64,000 nucleotides of DNA from the NCBI GenBank assembly GCA_903935355.1, contig CAIZRK010000006.1, positions 56,485-120,484 of the forward strand, in the 5' to 3' direction. Numbering within the stretch: the first letter of the stretch is position 1; each line of letters opens with the position of its first letter. Below, in pieces: positions 25,852 through 35,742 of the stretch. The position numbers and the translations under genes are program-made. A model generated the notes under the pieces. It had not been told where the DNA came from. It saw only the letters and a program-made list of their open reading frames with translations, and ran no database searches. The DNA comes from an uncultured beta proteobacterium (GTDB lineage: Bacteria; Pseudomonadota; Gammaproteobacteria; Burkholderiales; Burkholderiaceae).

Positions 25852-27219
25852 TTAAGGCTTACCGCGACTTGCGGCTTGCTCTTCTAGGCGATGCTCTAAG
25901 TAGTGAATGCTGGTGCCACCTTCGATAAAGTTAGGATCAAACATCAGCTCCCGATGCAATGGCACATTAGTAGTAATGCCATCAATCACCATCTCAGAGA
26001 GGGCAATTTGCATGCGGCGAATTGCTTGCTCACGAGTATTGCCGTAAGAAATTAATTTACCGATCATAGAGTCGTAGTTAGTTGGCACGACATAGCCACT
26101 ATAGGCATGAGAATCAACACGAATCCCAGGGCCACCTGGCATGTGCCATGAGCCAATTTTGCCTGGACTTGGTGTGAATTTAAAGGGATCTTCGGCATTA
26201 AGGCGACATTCAATCGCATGCCCGCGAAAAATAATATCCTTTTGGCGATAGCTAAGCTTAAGACCAGCAGCAATCCGAATTTGCTCTTGAACGATGTCCA
26301 CGCCAGTAATCATTTCAGTAACGGGATGCTCTACCTGAACACGAGTATTCATCTCGATGAAGAAAAACTCATTATCTTCATAGAGAAATTCAAAGGTTCC
26401 AGCACCGCGATATCCAATTTTTCTACAAGCTTCAGCGCAACGCTCACCAATCTTAGCGATCAATCGACGGTCAATGCCAGGGGCTGGCGCTTCTTCAATT
26501 ACTTTTTGATGGCGACGTTGCATTGAGCAATCTCGTTCGCCTAACCAAATGGCATTGCCATGGGTATCAGCCAAGATCTGAATCTCAACGTGCCGTGGCT
26601 TTTCAAGAAACTTTTCCATATAGACTTCTGGGTTACCAAAAGCGCGTCCAGCTTCTTCTTTGGTCATATTTACTGCATTAAGCAATGCAGCTTCGGTATG
26701 CACTACACGCATACCGCGTCCACCGCCTCCACCAGCAGCTTTGATAATGACTGGGTAGCCAACCCGTTTGGCGGTAGCAATAATTTCTTTGGGATTGTTA
26801 TCGGGCAGAGCACCTTCAGAGCCTGGCACACAAGGGACCCCTGCTTTGATCATGGCACGTTTTGCGGAAACTTTGTCGCCCATCAGGCGAATGGATTCTG
26901 CTTTTGGGCCAATAAATGCAAAGCCTGACTTCTCAACACGTTCAGCAAAGTCGGCATTTTCAGAAAGAAAACCATAACCCGGGTGAATCGCCTCAGCATC
27001 AGTGACTTCTGCCGCAGAAATAATCGCAGGCATATTAAGGTAACTCAACGGAGATGGGGGAGGCCCAATACAGACGGCTTCATCTGCAAGCTTCACATAT
27101 TTGGCTTCTTTATCTGCGGTGGAGTACACCACCACAGTTTTAATTCCCAACTCGCGGCAAGCGCGTTGGATACGAAGGGCAATTTCCCCCCGGTTGGCAA
27201 TCAGAATCTTATCGAACAT
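25852..27219 (-). CDS. accC: Acetyl-CoA carboxylase, biotin carboxylase subunit
   Basis: ATP-grasp enzyme that carboxylates the biotin on AccB, the first step of fatty acid synthesis. The 455-residue protein has the N-terminal [11 protein letters not shown], the ATP-grasp glycine loop [33 protein letters not shown], the catalytic [14 protein letters not shown] and a C-terminal biotin carboxylase domain. Length and order match E. coli AccC. It follows accB after 57 bases, and the two are expected to be cotranscribed. The tail (EQAASRGKP) is ordinary. Confidence 0.98.
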   Translation of the reverse strand: MFDKILIANRGEIALRIQRACRELGIKTVVVYSTADKEAKYVKLADEAVCIGPPPSPLSYLNMPAIISAAEVTDAEAIHPGYGFLSENADFAERVEKSGFAFIGPKAESIRLMGDKVSAKRAMIKAGVPCVPGSEGALPDNNPKEIIATAKRVGYPVIIKAAGGGGGRGMRVVHTEAALLNAVNMTKEEAGRAFGNPEVYMEKFLEKPRHVEIQILADTHGNAIWLGERDCSMQRRHQKVIEEAPAPGIDRRLIAKIGERCAEACRKIGYRGAGTFEFLYEDNEFFFIEMNTRVQVEHPVTEMITGVDIVQEQIRIAAGLKLSYRQKDIIFRGHAIECRLNAEDPFKFTPSPGKIGSWHMPGGPGIRVDSHAYSGYVVPTNYDSMIGKLISYGNTREQAIRRMQIALSEMVIDGITTNVPLHRELMFDPNFIEGGTSIHYLEHRLEEQAASRGKP

Positions 27220-27276
27220 AACGGCTCTGAGTTAAGTAATAGTGAATAGGGAGTGGATCGGATTCAGACTGAATCA

Positions 27277-27732
27277 TTAAGTAATGATGAATAAGGGTTG
27301 ATCAAATTCAACTCCTTGGCCGTTTTCACAAAGGATTTGCTTAATCACGCCGTCCTTTTCAGATTCGATTTCATTTAGCAACTTCATTGCCTCAATGATG
27401 CACAGGGTTTGGCCAATCTTTACGGTATCGCCGACTTTTACAAAGTCAGGAGATTCTGGGTTAGCGGCACGATAGAAGGTGCCAACCATTGGTGAGCGAG
27501 CAATAAAACCAGTTTCTGCCGGAGCTGCTTCGACAGCAGGAGTAGCTATGGTTGCGGGGGGAGGTTGTACATTTTGTGCTGGCACTGGATTAGCATAGAA
27601 AACCTGACCATTTGACCCTTGTGAGCCAGCATTGACAATGCGAACACGATCCTCACCCTCGTTTACTTCTAATTCAGAAATGCCAGATTCTGATACTAAG
27701 TCGATCAGGGTTTTGAGTTTTCTAAGATCCAT
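27277..27732 (-). CDS. accB: Acetyl-CoA carboxylase, biotin carboxyl carrier protein
   Basis: Carries the biotin between carboxylase and carboxyltransferase. The 151-residue protein has an N-terminal helical part (DLRKLKTLIDLVSESGISELEV), a Pro/Ala-rich linker (about 50-78) and the biotinyl domain with EAMKLLNEI, in which the lysine is biotinylated. Upstream aroQ ends 36 bases before it on the same strand, an arrangement common in proteobacteria. Confidence 0.98.
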   Translation of the reverse strand: MDLRKLKTLIDLVSESGISELEVNEGEDRVRIVNAGSQGSNGQVFYANPVPAQNVQPPPATIATPAVEAAPAETGFIARSPMVGTFYRAANPESPDFVKVGDTVKIGQTLCIIEAMKLLNEIESEKDGVIKQILCENGQGVEFDQPLFIIT

Positions 27733-27768
27733 GGAAGTGATTCCTTTATCGTATTTCTTAATTAATCT

Positions 27769-28218
27769 TTATTTATTCAAACGACTTACTGCTGCTTGAA
27801 GTGCTAATTCATAGCCAATGGCACCTAGACCGCAAATAACTCCAGTAGCAATATCGGAAAGATAGGAATGCTTACGGAACTCTTCACGTTGGTGAATATT
27901 CGATAAATGCACCTCAGTAAACGGGATGGCAACACCGGCTAATACATCTCTGAGGGCAACGCTGGTATGGGTAAAGGCGCCTGGGTTAATGATGATGAAA
28001 TCAACCCCATCTTGTTTTGCCTTCTGAATCCGATCAATCAACTCGCCTTCATGATTGCTTTGGTAGGTACTTAGATCAACACTATGAACTTTAGCCATCT
28101 CACCGAGCTTATTATGGATATCTTCCATGGTGGTTTTGCCATAAACCTCGGGCTCACGGGTTCCTAAGAGATTTAAATTAGGTCCTTGGATTACGAGAAT
28201 TGAAGTATTTTTCGACAT
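27769..28218 (-). CDS. aroQ: 3-dehydroquinate dehydratase, type II
   Basis: Third step of the shikimate pathway, making 3-dehydroshikimate. The 149-residue size, [18 protein letters not shown] near the N-terminus with the catalytic Tyr, the NPGAFTHTS motif and the [12 protein letters not shown] segment with the catalytic His are those of the dodecameric type II enzyme. It is the first gene of the aroQ-accB-accC-prmA-pfkB run on the minus strand. The 249-base gap upstream, after tlpA, should hold the promoter. Confidence 0.97.
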   Translation of the reverse strand: MSKNTSILVIQGPNLNLLGTREPEVYGKTTMEDIHNKLGEMAKVHSVDLSTYQSNHEGELIDRIQKAKQDGVDFIIINPGAFTHTSVALRDVLAGVAIPFTEVHLSNIHQREEFRKHSYLSDIATGVICGLGAIGYELALQAAVSRLNK

Positions 28219-28467
28219 AGATCGATATTTTTAGAGGCAGTTAAGTGTTATTAAGTTAAAAAGCTTATCCCTAAAACTGCTAACTTAATGAAAATCATTC
28301 TTCACCAAGTACGAGAGAAGTATACCCCTACAATTGAGCCAAAAGACTTGTGAAATCCAGAAAAAACCCTTAATTACCCCAATTACTTAAAATTTTTAAG
28401 CCCTGTTTAGTGGCAAATTACTGAAAAAGAGAATTTTATACAAGCGCTTAATTAACGATAAAAATCT
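28219..28467 (-). other. 249-base leader/promoter gap upstream of aroQ
   Basis: AT-rich. It contains a 9-bp perfect inverted repeat (ATTAAGTTA at 28250-28258 and TAACTTAAT at 28281-28289, 22 bases apart) and a TATACT hexamer on the minus strand at 28319-28324 with no good -35. No coding frame or known riboswitch was recognised. Confidence 0.4.
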
Positions 28468-28995
28468 CTATAATGCTGATTTAATTGCTTTTTTTAGCTC
28501 TTCTTCGCTTATCTTGCCAAGTTTGCTGTAAGTAGATTTACCCTTAGCATTGATGATGACCGTATAAGGTAGGGCGCCTTGAGAGTTGCCCATTTGCTTG
28601 GCAAGACTACTTCCTTCTATTCCACCAATAACAATGGGATAGGAAACTGGGGTTATTTCTAGAAATTGTCGTATATTAGATGGTGAATCGATCCCAATGC
28701 CGACAAATAAGACATTTTGTTGTATAAACTCTTGCTGTAGCTTATCTAAGGTGGGCATTTCTTCTACACAAGGGGGGCACCAAGAAGCCCAAAAGTTAAC
28801 CACTAGCACTTTTCCTTGCCATTGCTGTGTATCAAGCAATTTTCCGTCTGGGGTTTTCCAGGGATTATCAAAAAAAGCTTTTACAGAAGGCTCACTTGCC
28901 AAACCTGCCTTATAAATTCCTTGAGAAGTAAAGACCCCTGCAAGCAGCGCTACAAGGCTAATTCCTATGACGATGCTCCATTGCCTGCGATTCAT
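28468..28995 (-). CDS. TlpA-family thiol:disulfide oxidoreductase, membrane-anchored
   Basis: Periplasmic thioredoxin-fold protein of 175 residues held by an N-terminal signal anchor (WSIVIGISLVALLAGVF). The active site is NFWASWCPPCVEEMP, the CxxC with Pro-Pro typical of TlpA/ResA proteins that keep periplasmic thiols reduced, for instance in cytochrome c maturation. The cis-Pro loop region GALPYTVII is present. It is divergent from mpl with 26 bases between. The partner protein is not in the window. Confidence 0.88.
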   Translation of the reverse strand: MNRRQWSIVIGISLVALLAGVFTSQGIYKAGLASEPSVKAFFDNPWKTPDGKLLDTQQWQGKVLVVNFWASWCPPCVEEMPTLDKLQQEFIQQNVLFVGIGIDSPSNIRQFLEITPVSYPIVIGGIEGSSLAKQMGNSQGALPYTVIINAKGKSTYSKLGKISEEELKKAIKSAL

Positions 28996-29021
28996 TGTGA
29001 CTCCTTAGTTAAAATTCGCTG

Positions 29022-30419
29022 ATGCATATTCATATCTTAGGCATTTGCGGTACTTTCATGGGCGGCATTGCCGCAATTGCTCGGCAGGCCGGACATCGCG
29101 TTACAGGTTGTGATGCTAACGTATATCCGCCAATGAGCACACAGTTAGAAGCACAGGGTATTGAGCTGATTGAGGGATTCTCGCCAGACCAATTATTGCA
29201 GTTTGAGACGCTGCCTGATTTATTTGTGATCGGCAATGTAGTTTCTCGTGGAAATCCATTGATGGAAGCTATCCTAAATCAAGGCCTGCCTTACACCTCT
29301 GGTCCCCAGTGGCTTGGAGAGCAAGTGTTATTTAGTAGGCATGTATTGGCGGTCGCCGGCACACACGGTAAAACAACTACATCGGCCATGCTGACATGGA
29401 TTTTAGAATTTAACGCTTATCAACCCGGTTATTTAATTGGGGGAGTGCCACTCAATTTCACAGTATCGGCTCGTTTAGGCCAGAGTAAATATTTTGTGAT
29501 TGAGGCCGATGAATACGACACAGCATTCTTTGATAAGCGCAGTAAGTTCGTGCATTACCGTCCGCGCACTGCTTTACTAAACAACTTAGAGTTTGATCAT
29601 GCAGATATTTTTATGGACCTAGCTGCAATCGAAACGCAGTTCCACCATTTAGTTCGCACTGTACCAAGTAATGGTTTGTTGGTAGTCAATGGTCAAGAGA
29701 GCGCTTTAGAGCGGGTGATTACTCGTGGAGCATGGGCACCTGTGGAGCTCTTTGGGCAGGATGTGCAAAATGAATGGTCCTTGATTTCTCAAGAGGGTGA
29801 TGGATTTATTGCTCTGCAATTAGGTAAACCAGTGGCAACGGTTAAATGGGCGCCTGATTCTGGGGTGATGGGTCGCCATAATCAGCTCAATGCACTAGCT
29901 GCAATTGCTTGCGCTAACCATATTGGAATTTCTCCGGTAGATGCTGCGCTTGCTTTAGCGCAGTTTAAGAACGTAAAGCGACGTTTAGAGACTGTGGGTG
30001 TTGCTAATGGAGTTACAGTGTATGACGACTTTGCTCATCACCCGACTGCGATTACAAGCACAATCGATGGCTTGCGCCGACGGGTAGGACAGGCTCGTAT
30101 CTTAGCGGTGTTAGAGCCCCGCTCAAATACCATGAAACTAGGCGTCATGAAGGCGCAACTACCTCATAGCTTGCAAGCAGCAGATAAGATATTTGCTTAT
30201 GGAGCAAGAGATGGAAAAGAGTCTTTGGGTTGGGATTTGCGTGAGGTCTTATTACCACTCAATACAACAGAGCCCAATAAAGCATTAGCATTTGACGAGC
30301 TCGGTGATTTGGTGGAGGCTGTAGCCAAAGAAGCTCAACCTGGGGATCACATCTTAGTGATGAGTAATGGTGGCTTTGGCGGTGTTCACGAAAAAATATT
30401 ACAGACAATTCTGCGGTAA
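29022..30419 (+). CDS. mpl: UDP-N-acetylmuramate:L-alanyl-gamma-D-glutamyl-meso-diaminopimelate ligase
   Basis: Murein-recycling ligase that joins recovered tripeptide to UDP-MurNAc. The 465-residue Mur ligase has an N-terminal [17 protein letters not shown]-binding motif, the ATP loop [28 protein letters not shown], the central [10 protein letters not shown] and the C-terminal domain with [23 protein letters not shown] and the DEYD segment are typical of Mpl rather than MurC. It works in the same pathway as the AmpD encoded at 17.2 kb. The next gene, an SDR, begins 43 bases downstream. Confidence 0.95.
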   Translation: MHIHILGICGTFMGGIAAIARQAGHRVTGCDANVYPPMSTQLEAQGIELIEGFSPDQLLQFETLPDLFVIGNVVSRGNPLMEAILNQGLPYTSGPQWLGEQVLFSRHVLAVAGTHGKTTTSAMLTWILEFNAYQPGYLIGGVPLNFTVSARLGQSKYFVIEADEYDTAFFDKRSKFVHYRPRTALLNNLEFDHADIFMDLAAIETQFHHLVRTVPSNGLLVVNGQESALERVITRGAWAPVELFGQDVQNEWSLISQEGDGFIALQLGKPVATVKWAPDSGVMGRHNQLNALAAIACANHIGISPVDAALALAQFKNVKRRLETVGVANGVTVYDDFAHHPTAITSTIDGLRRRVGQARILAVLEPRSNTMKLGVMKAQLPHSLQAADKIFAYGARDGKESLGWDLREVLLPLNTTEPNKALAFDELGDLVEAVAKEAQPGDHILVMSNGGFGGVHEKILQTILR

Positions 30420-30462
30420 TAACCCAGCAACAATCCATGTAGAAATCGAAAAGAAAAGATCA

Positions 30463-31197
30463 ATGAGTAAAAGATTAAAAGATAAAGTAGCCATCATCAC
30501 GGGAGCTGCTAAAGGTATTGGTTTTACTACCGCCCAACGCTTTGCTCAAGAGGGTGCAAAAGTCATGATTGCCGACATGAGTCCTGAGGCAGTCAAGCTC
30601 GCGGCTGAGCAGATTCCAGGTGCACAAGCCTATACGATGAATGTGACTGATCGTGGCAGTATTCAAGCAGTCATTGATCAAATTATCGAACGTCATAAGC
30701 GCATTGATATTTTGATTAATAATGCTGGAATTACCCAAGATGCTCGCTTAATCAAAATGACTGAGGCACAATTTGATGCCGTCATTAATGTCAATCTCAA
30801 GGGCGTCTTTAATTGCACGCAATTGGTTGTACCGCACATGCTTGAAGCCGGTTCTGGTGCGATAGTCAATGCATCAAGTGTGGTTGGTATCTATGGAAAC
30901 TTTGGGCAGTCCAATTATTCAGCCTCGAAATTTGGCGTGATTGGATTTACGAAGACCTGGGCGCGTGAATTAGGTCCAAAGGGCATTCGGGTCAATGCGG
31001 TCTGCCCTGGGTTTATTGCCACTGAAATGGTCACAGCAATGCCTGAGAATATTTTGCAGGATATTGAAAGGCGTAGTTGGCTAGGGCGTCTAGGAAGCCC
31101 AGAAGAAATTGCCAACGTTTATTTATTTTTGGCCAGTGATGAAGCAAGCTATGTCAATGGTGTGGCGCTTGAGGCCAGCGGCGGGATATCTCTCTAG
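30463..31197 (+). CDS. SDR-family 3-oxoacyl-ACP reductase-like protein (FabG-like)
   Basis: Short-chain dehydrogenase of 244 residues. It has the nucleotide-binding [11 protein letters not shown] (TGxxxGIG), NNAG at [11 protein letters not shown], the catalytic Ser in NASSVVG, and YSASK with the catalytic Tyr and Lys. The C-terminus [14 protein letters not shown] is the usual FabG end. The ATG at 30463 is preferred to an in-frame start inside mpl because it yields the standard [12 protein letters not shown] start. No fab cluster is adjacent, so it may be a paralogue acting on another acyl or keto substrate. The RNB nuclease starts two bases after its stop. Confidence 0.85.
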   Translation: MSKRLKDKVAIITGAAKGIGFTTAQRFAQEGAKVMIADMSPEAVKLAAEQIPGAQAYTMNVTDRGSIQAVIDQIIERHKRIDILINNAGITQDARLIKMTEAQFDAVINVNLKGVFNCTQLVVPHMLEAGSGAIVNASSVVGIYGNFGQSNYSASKFGVIGFTKTWARELGPKGIRVNAVCPGFIATEMVTAMPENILQDIERRSWLGRLGSPEEIANVYLFLASDEASYVNGVALEASGGISL

Positions 31198-31199
31198 GT

Positions 31200-33188
31200 A
31201 TGCATCTTTTATATGAAGAGGGTGGCGATATCAAGATCGCTACGGCTCAGGCTACATCAGGGTCTGGCGATACAGAATCATGGCAAGCCACCAGTCTTTC
31301 TGGTAAGAAGATCAAACTCAAGGCCAAAGAGGTTTGGTTGCGTTTTGAAAATCCACCAGCTCAGCTCGTGATGGATCAAGCGATTGCTTTATCTAAAGAG
31401 ATTGATTTGCAATTATTGTGGGACTGCGCTCCCGATGAAGAGTTTGGATTGGTAGGTGTCTCGTTAGAGTACTTTGGTGCCCAAGCGAGTATTTCTGAGC
31501 AAGCTGCTTTAGGAATTGCCCTGCAGGGCGCACCTGTATTTTTCCGTCGTAAAGGGCGTGGGCGCTTTCAAAGAGCCCCACTAGAACAGCTTCAAGCTGG
31601 TTTAGCAGCGCTTGAGCGCAAACAAAAAGAATTAGAACGACAGGCTGTTTGGCAGCAAGAGTTAGTTTCTGGGGTATTTCCAGAGTCGCTTAGGTCTGAG
31701 GCAAACCAATTACTTTTTTCCCCAGATAAAAATACTTCTGCTTATAAAGCATTTATTGCAGCTTGTGCTCAAACTGGTGAAGCGCCAGCCCAACTGATGA
31801 TCAGGTGTGGTGCGATTGATTCACCACTGCAATACCATCAAGAGATGTTCCAAAAGACGCATTTTCCGAGTGGCTGCAACCATCTCGAGGGTGTTGGGGT
31901 AGATCAAGAGAGATTGAATGCAGTGATTGCACAGTTGCCGCTTGCGCAAGTTAGCGCTTTCTCAATTGATGATGCTGCCACTACTGAAATCGATGATGCA
32001 CTTTCGGTTACTCCTTTAAAGGATGGGGGACATCGTATTGGCATTCATATTGCAGCACCAGGCCTTGTGATCACCAAAGATGATCCATTAGATCAAGTGG
32101 CTCGAACCCGAATGTCAACGGTGTACTTTCCAGGTGACAAAATTACCATGCTACCGGATTCAGTGATTGAGCAATTTTCTTTAGATGCTGGCGCTCCTCG
32201 ACCCACCTTATCTATTTATGTAGATATTGATAGCACAGGTGTGCTAAATAAAGATTCCTTGCAGATGCGTGCCGAGCTAGTTCCATTGGTAGCTAATCTT
32301 CGTTTGGAGGAATTGGAGCATCTGGTTACTGAAGAAAGTTTGCTATCAGAAGACTCTGATTTTCCCCAGCGTCAAGAACTTGGTGTTTTATGGCAGGCTG
32401 CTAAGTTATTGCATGCTGGCCGTCAGGAGCAAAGGGTGCTTAATGGCTTGCGCCCTGAGCAATTAGGAGTAGTAGTCCCCAATGCTTTAGCAAGAGATTT
32501 TCATTTTCAGATTAAAGATGTTGATGATGAGAAACGAGTGGAAATTACTCCTCGCATACGGGGATCTATTTTGGATACGATAGTAGCTGAATGGATGATT
32601 TACTGTAATAGTGCTTCAGGGCGATTGTTGGCGGATCACGGCTTGCCTGGACTATTTCGCACCCAAAAAGGATGGGGTCCATTGCGTACCCGTATGCAAA
32701 CCACACCAGGGCCCCACGAAGGCTTGGGTTTAGATTACTACGCTTGGTGCACGTCGCCTTTGCGTCGTTACTCTGACTTAGTAAACCAATGGCAACTGAT
32801 TGCTTTATCCAAGCATGGGGTAACAGCAAAAATGGTTGCTCCTTTTTCACCAAATGATGCGACCTTAATGGGAGTTGCTGCTGAATTTGAAGCTTGTTAC
32901 CAGGCTTATGGTGAATTTCAAGATCGCCTAGAAAAATATTGGTGCTTGCGTTGGATTGCGCAAGATGGGGGTTCAAAGAATCTCTTTGTGCGCCATATGA
33001 AGGAAGGTATGGCGCGTGTGGAGTTAGTCCCCTTGCATCTACCCATTCCTGAGCTAGCTGCACATCCGCGTATGGCACGAGCTGAAGTAATCATCTCAGA
33101 TGTGGATCTTTTGCAATTAAGTGCTGGCGTGCGGGTGCTTCATATCGAAGTTCCCGAAGCCCTTGTGAATGATGCAAGCCCTAGCTAA
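31200..33188 (+). CDS. RNB-domain ribonuclease (RNase II/R family)
   Basis: Processive 3'-5' exoribonuclease, 662 residues. The catalytic RNB domain holds the four-Asp signature IDDAATTEIDDALSV (about 259-273), FPGDKITMLPDSV, and CTSPLRRYSDLVNQWQL near the C-terminal end. The N-terminal third has a less conserved RNA-binding-like domain. The protein ends after an OB-like stretch, without the long basic C-terminal tail of RNase R, so RNase II-like is the better description. It overlaps the following TonB-like gene by 20 bases. Confidence 0.88.
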   Translation: MHLLYEEGGDIKIATAQATSGSGDTESWQATSLSGKKIKLKAKEVWLRFENPPAQLVMDQAIALSKEIDLQLLWDCAPDEEFGLVGVSLEYFGAQASISEQAALGIALQGAPVFFRRKGRGRFQRAPLEQLQAGLAALERKQKELERQAVWQQELVSGVFPESLRSEANQLLFSPDKNTSAYKAFIAACAQTGEAPAQLMIRCGAIDSPLQYHQEMFQKTHFPSGCNHLEGVGVDQERLNAVIAQLPLAQVSAFSIDDAATTEIDDALSVTPLKDGGHRIGIHIAAPGLVITKDDPLDQVARTRMSTVYFPGDKITMLPDSVIEQFSLDAGAPRPTLSIYVDIDSTGVLNKDSLQMRAELVPLVANLRLEELEHLVTEESLLSEDSDFPQRQELGVLWQAAKLLHAGRQEQRVLNGLRPEQLGVVVPNALARDFHFQIKDVDDEKRVEITPRIRGSILDTIVAEWMIYCNSASGRLLADHGLPGLFRTQKGWGPLRTRMQTTPGPHEGLGLDYYAWCTSPLRRYSDLVNQWQLIALSKHGVTAKMVAPFSPNDATLMGVAAEFEACYQAYGEFQDRLEKYWCLRWIAQDGGSKNLFVRHMKEGMARVELVPLHLPIPELAAHPRMARAEVIISDVDLLQLSAGVRVLHIEVPEALVNDASPS

Positions 33189-34032
33189 ATTGAATTTTTT
33201 TAAGCTGTACTTGCAAAAGGTTTGGCAACGTTATCCTTTTCGCTTGGCATTGGGAGTCTCCTTAGTGATTCATGTAGTTTTCTTATCCTTTCGTTGGGGT
33301 ATTGGGGAGATTGAAAATCGCCGTCTAAATACCCCTCTGAGTGTAGTTTTGGTAAATGCCAGTAATCAAATATCACCTAAGCAGGCAAATAAGCTGGCTC
33401 AAGCAGACTTAAATGGTAGCGGTAAAGCATCGGATCAAGACGCTACAGCACTTCATCGCGCTAGGCTAGGGGCTCATGCTAGGCTAGAAATATTGGAGAA
33501 ACAGCAAAAGCAAATGTTGGCTAAATTAGATGCAGAACGTGCACTCGCTGGTGGTCGCAAGAGTGGGGAAGATCAAAAGGCTGTGCCACAACTCAATTCC
33601 TTAGAGGCAGAACTAAGTAAGCGATTACAGACTCATAGCCGAGAATCTCGCCGCAAAGTACTCACGGGTGCAAGCACTAAAGCAGTCACATTTGCACATT
33701 ATTACGATGCGATGCGTCAAAAGATAGAGGCTTATGGGAGCGCCTTCTTTCCTCGTGCTAATGGACGAGCCTTGTATGGCAATCTGGTGATTGTGGTCAG
33801 TGTAGATGCACAAGGGCGTCTAACTAGCAATTCGCTAGGTAAGGAGGGTTTAAGTATTGGCCGTAGCTCAGGCAACCCTGAATTAGACCGTCAGGCTATT
33901 GCGATCGTGCGGGCCTCAGCTCCTTTCGGACCTTTTCCTGCTGAAATGAGAAATCAAATCGATATTTTGGATTGGGTATCTACATTTGAGTTCACTCGGG
34001 ATGGCGCTGACAGGCTGGAGCTTGGACGTTAA
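33169..34032 (+). CDS. TonB-like energy transducer family protein
   Basis: Protein of 287 residues with a single N-terminal transmembrane helix (LALGVSLVIHVVFLSF, about 26-42; SxxxH arrangement as in TonB anchors). A periplasmic charged spacer with heptad-like ERKQ-rich stretches (about 85-165) follows, then a C-terminal TonB-type domain (NLVIVVSVDAQGRLTS; ELDRQAIAIVRASAPFGPFP). The SxxxH anchor suggests it can couple to ExbB/ExbD, which are not nearby. The start at 33169, within the end of the RNB gene, is one of two adjacent ATGs. Its receptor or role is unknown; a cell-envelope role fits. Confidence 0.78.
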   Translation: MMQALAKLNFFKLYLQKVWQRYPFRLALGVSLVIHVVFLSFRWGIGEIENRRLNTPLSVVLVNASNQISPKQANKLAQADLNGSGKASDQDATALHRARLGAHARLEILEKQQKQMLAKLDAERALAGGRKSGEDQKAVPQLNSLEAELSKRLQTHSRESRRKVLTGASTKAVTFAHYYDAMRQKIEAYGSAFFPRANGRALYGNLVIVVSVDAQGRLTSNSLGKEGLSIGRSSGNPELDRQAIAIVRASAPFGPFPAEMRNQIDILDWVSTFEFTRDGADRLELGR

Positions 34033-34078
34033 TACAATTAGTGAAATCTATTTAAGAAACTCGCTTATTCTTTAGCTA

Positions 34079-34993
34079 ATGAACTCCTTATCTATCAATG
34101 ATTTTCATACTATGCCAAACGACTTTCCAGATTTGGATGTCTATGCCGTAGTTGGTAACCCTATCGCCCACAGTAAATCCCCAGTAATTCATCAACGTTT
34201 TGCTGAGCAGGCTAAACAAAAAATGCACTACGGACGCATACAGGCAGAACTCGGTGATTTTGCAAAAGTGGCTAAATCCTTTTTTGCAGCAGGTGGTATG
34301 GGGCTCAATATTACTATTCCATTTAAGTTAGATGCTCAGGCTTTTGCAGAAGTGCTTACACCGCGTGCTCAGCTAGCTGGTGCCGTTAACACTTTGTACA
34401 GACAGAATAGCCAAATCTTTGGCGATAACACTGATGGCGCTGGTTTAGTAAGAGACTTGTTGGCACAAGGTTTGCAGCTTCGTGGTGCTCGTATCTTGTT
34501 ATTGGGGGCAGGTGGTGCCGCTCGAGGCGCTATGGGACCATTACTTGAGCAATCTCCTAAGCAATTGATTATTGCTAACCGCTCTAGTGCCAAAGCAAAT
34601 GATCTAGCTCAGTTATTTGGAGGGCTAGCTAAAACTAATGGCGTTGAACTTGCTTCTAGCACCTTGAATGAGCTTGAAGACCCTAAAAAAGGGCATACCC
34701 CATTTGAGTTGGTGATTAATGCTACAGCGGCAGGCTTAAGTGGTGAATCACCCTTAAGCGCTCAGGCAGCTGACAATATCTTTATTCCCAGTTCCTTTGC
34801 TTATGAGATGGTCTATGGCAAGAGCACTGCCTTTATGCAACAGGCTTTACAAAGGGGTGCGCGTGTTAGCGATGGCCTGGGCATGTTGGTTGAGCAAGCC
34901 GCCGATGCTTTTCTGATCTGGCGGGGCGCTAAGCTAAATCTAATGATCGATCCGCGCAGTGTTTTGGCAAAGCTTCGGCACTCATGCGATTAA
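34079..34993 (+). CDS. aroE: Shikimate dehydrogenase (NADP+)
   Basis: Fourth step of the shikimate pathway. Visible motifs are GNPIAHSKSPVIHQRF (substrate-binding Ser residues), NITIPFKLDA with the catalytic Lys, DNTDGAGLVRDL with the catalytic Asp, and the NADP loop LLGAGGAARGA, then ANRSS. The 304-residue reading uses the ATG at 34079. A second ATG at 34112 would remove 11 residues and still leave the whole domain, and neither has a strong ribosome site. It precedes mtgA by about 16 bases. Confidence 0.95.
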   Translation: MNSLSINDFHTMPNDFPDLDVYAVVGNPIAHSKSPVIHQRFAEQAKQKMHYGRIQAELGDFAKVAKSFFAAGGMGLNITIPFKLDAQAFAEVLTPRAQLAGAVNTLYRQNSQIFGDNTDGAGLVRDLLAQGLQLRGARILLLGAGGAARGAMGPLLEQSPKQLIIANRSSAKANDLAQLFGGLAKTNGVELASSTLNELEDPKKGHTPFELVINATAAGLSGESPLSAQAADNIFIPSSFAYEMVYGKSTAFMQQALQRGARVSDGLGMLVEQAADAFLIWRGAKLNLMIDPRSVLAKLRHSCD

Positions 34994-35009
34994 TTTTTAT
35001 TGAGTTGTG

Positions 35010-35741
35010 ATGCGCTGGCTTAGTTATTTTCTAAAGTGTATTTTGGGTGGTTTTATTGCCATGCAAATATACTTTGTGATTCAGATTGCCCTTTGGACCA
35101 CCCTAGACCCAATGAGTACCGCCTTTCAAAGAGCGGAGCGCTGGCGTTTGTGTGGCTTTCATTGGTCGTGTCCTATTCAGTCATCTTGGGTTCCTTATCA
35201 ACAAATTTCTGCCAATCTCAAGCGAGCCGTACTAGTGAGCGAAGACGATATTTTTTTTCAGCATAAAGGAGTGCGGGTTGAAGATATCCAAAAGGCCTGG
35301 GAGAAGAATCAGTTAAATAAGAGTCGGGCTGGCAATAGATCTAAAACGGCTTTACGGGGCGGCTCGACCATTACACAGCAGTTAGCAAAAAATCTTTTTT
35401 TGTCTTCTGAGCAAAATTACTTGCGCAAGGGTCAGGAACTGCTTATTACGGGATTGCTTGAGATGATTTTATCTAAGCAACGACTCTTGGAGATTTATCT
35501 CAATTCAGTTGAGTGGGGTGAGGGCATCTTTGGTATTGGCGCAGCTTCTATGTATTACTACAAAATAAGCCCAGCCTTGTTAGACAGAGAGCAGGCAGCT
35601 GCTTTAGCCTCGGCCTTGCCAGCCCCAAAATGCTTTGATAAATCACAGTATTGCCGCAAAGCCAACATTCATTTTCCTACTCGGCAAGATTTTATTTTGG
35701 AGAATATGGATCGAGTAGCTTTGATGCCGCTTAAAAAATAA
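35010..35741 (+). CDS. mtgA: Monofunctional biosynthetic peptidoglycan transglycosylase
   Basis: Polymerises lipid II glycan strands in the periplasm. A single N-terminal membrane helix (YFLKCILGGFIAMQIYFVIQ) precedes a GT51 domain with the catalytic Glu motif SEDDIFFQHKG, GGSTITQQLAKNLFLSSEQ, the second Glu region LLITGLLEMILSK and ILEIYLNSVEWGEGIFG-like text. There is no transpeptidase domain. The ATG at 35010 is chosen over an immediately upstream GTG. Together with mpl, AmpD and dapB in this window, it belongs to wall synthesis and recycling. Confidence 0.95.
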   Translation: MRWLSYFLKCILGGFIAMQIYFVIQIALWTTLDPMSTAFQRAERWRLCGFHWSCPIQSSWVPYQQISANLKRAVLVSEDDIFFQHKGVRVEDIQKAWEKNQLNKSRAGNRSKTALRGGSTITQQLAKNLFLSSEQNYLRKGQELLITGLLEMILSKQRLLEIYLNSVEWGEGIFGIGAASMYYYKISPALLDREQAAALASALPAPKCFDKSQYCRKANIHFPTRQDFILENMDRVALMPLKK

Positions 35742-35742
35742 T

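Noticed and set aside
32566..33078. 170-codon frame antisense to the RNB nuclease gene
   Set aside because: The plus strand encodes the conserved RNB core over the same bases. No ribosome site or domain was seen on the minus strand.
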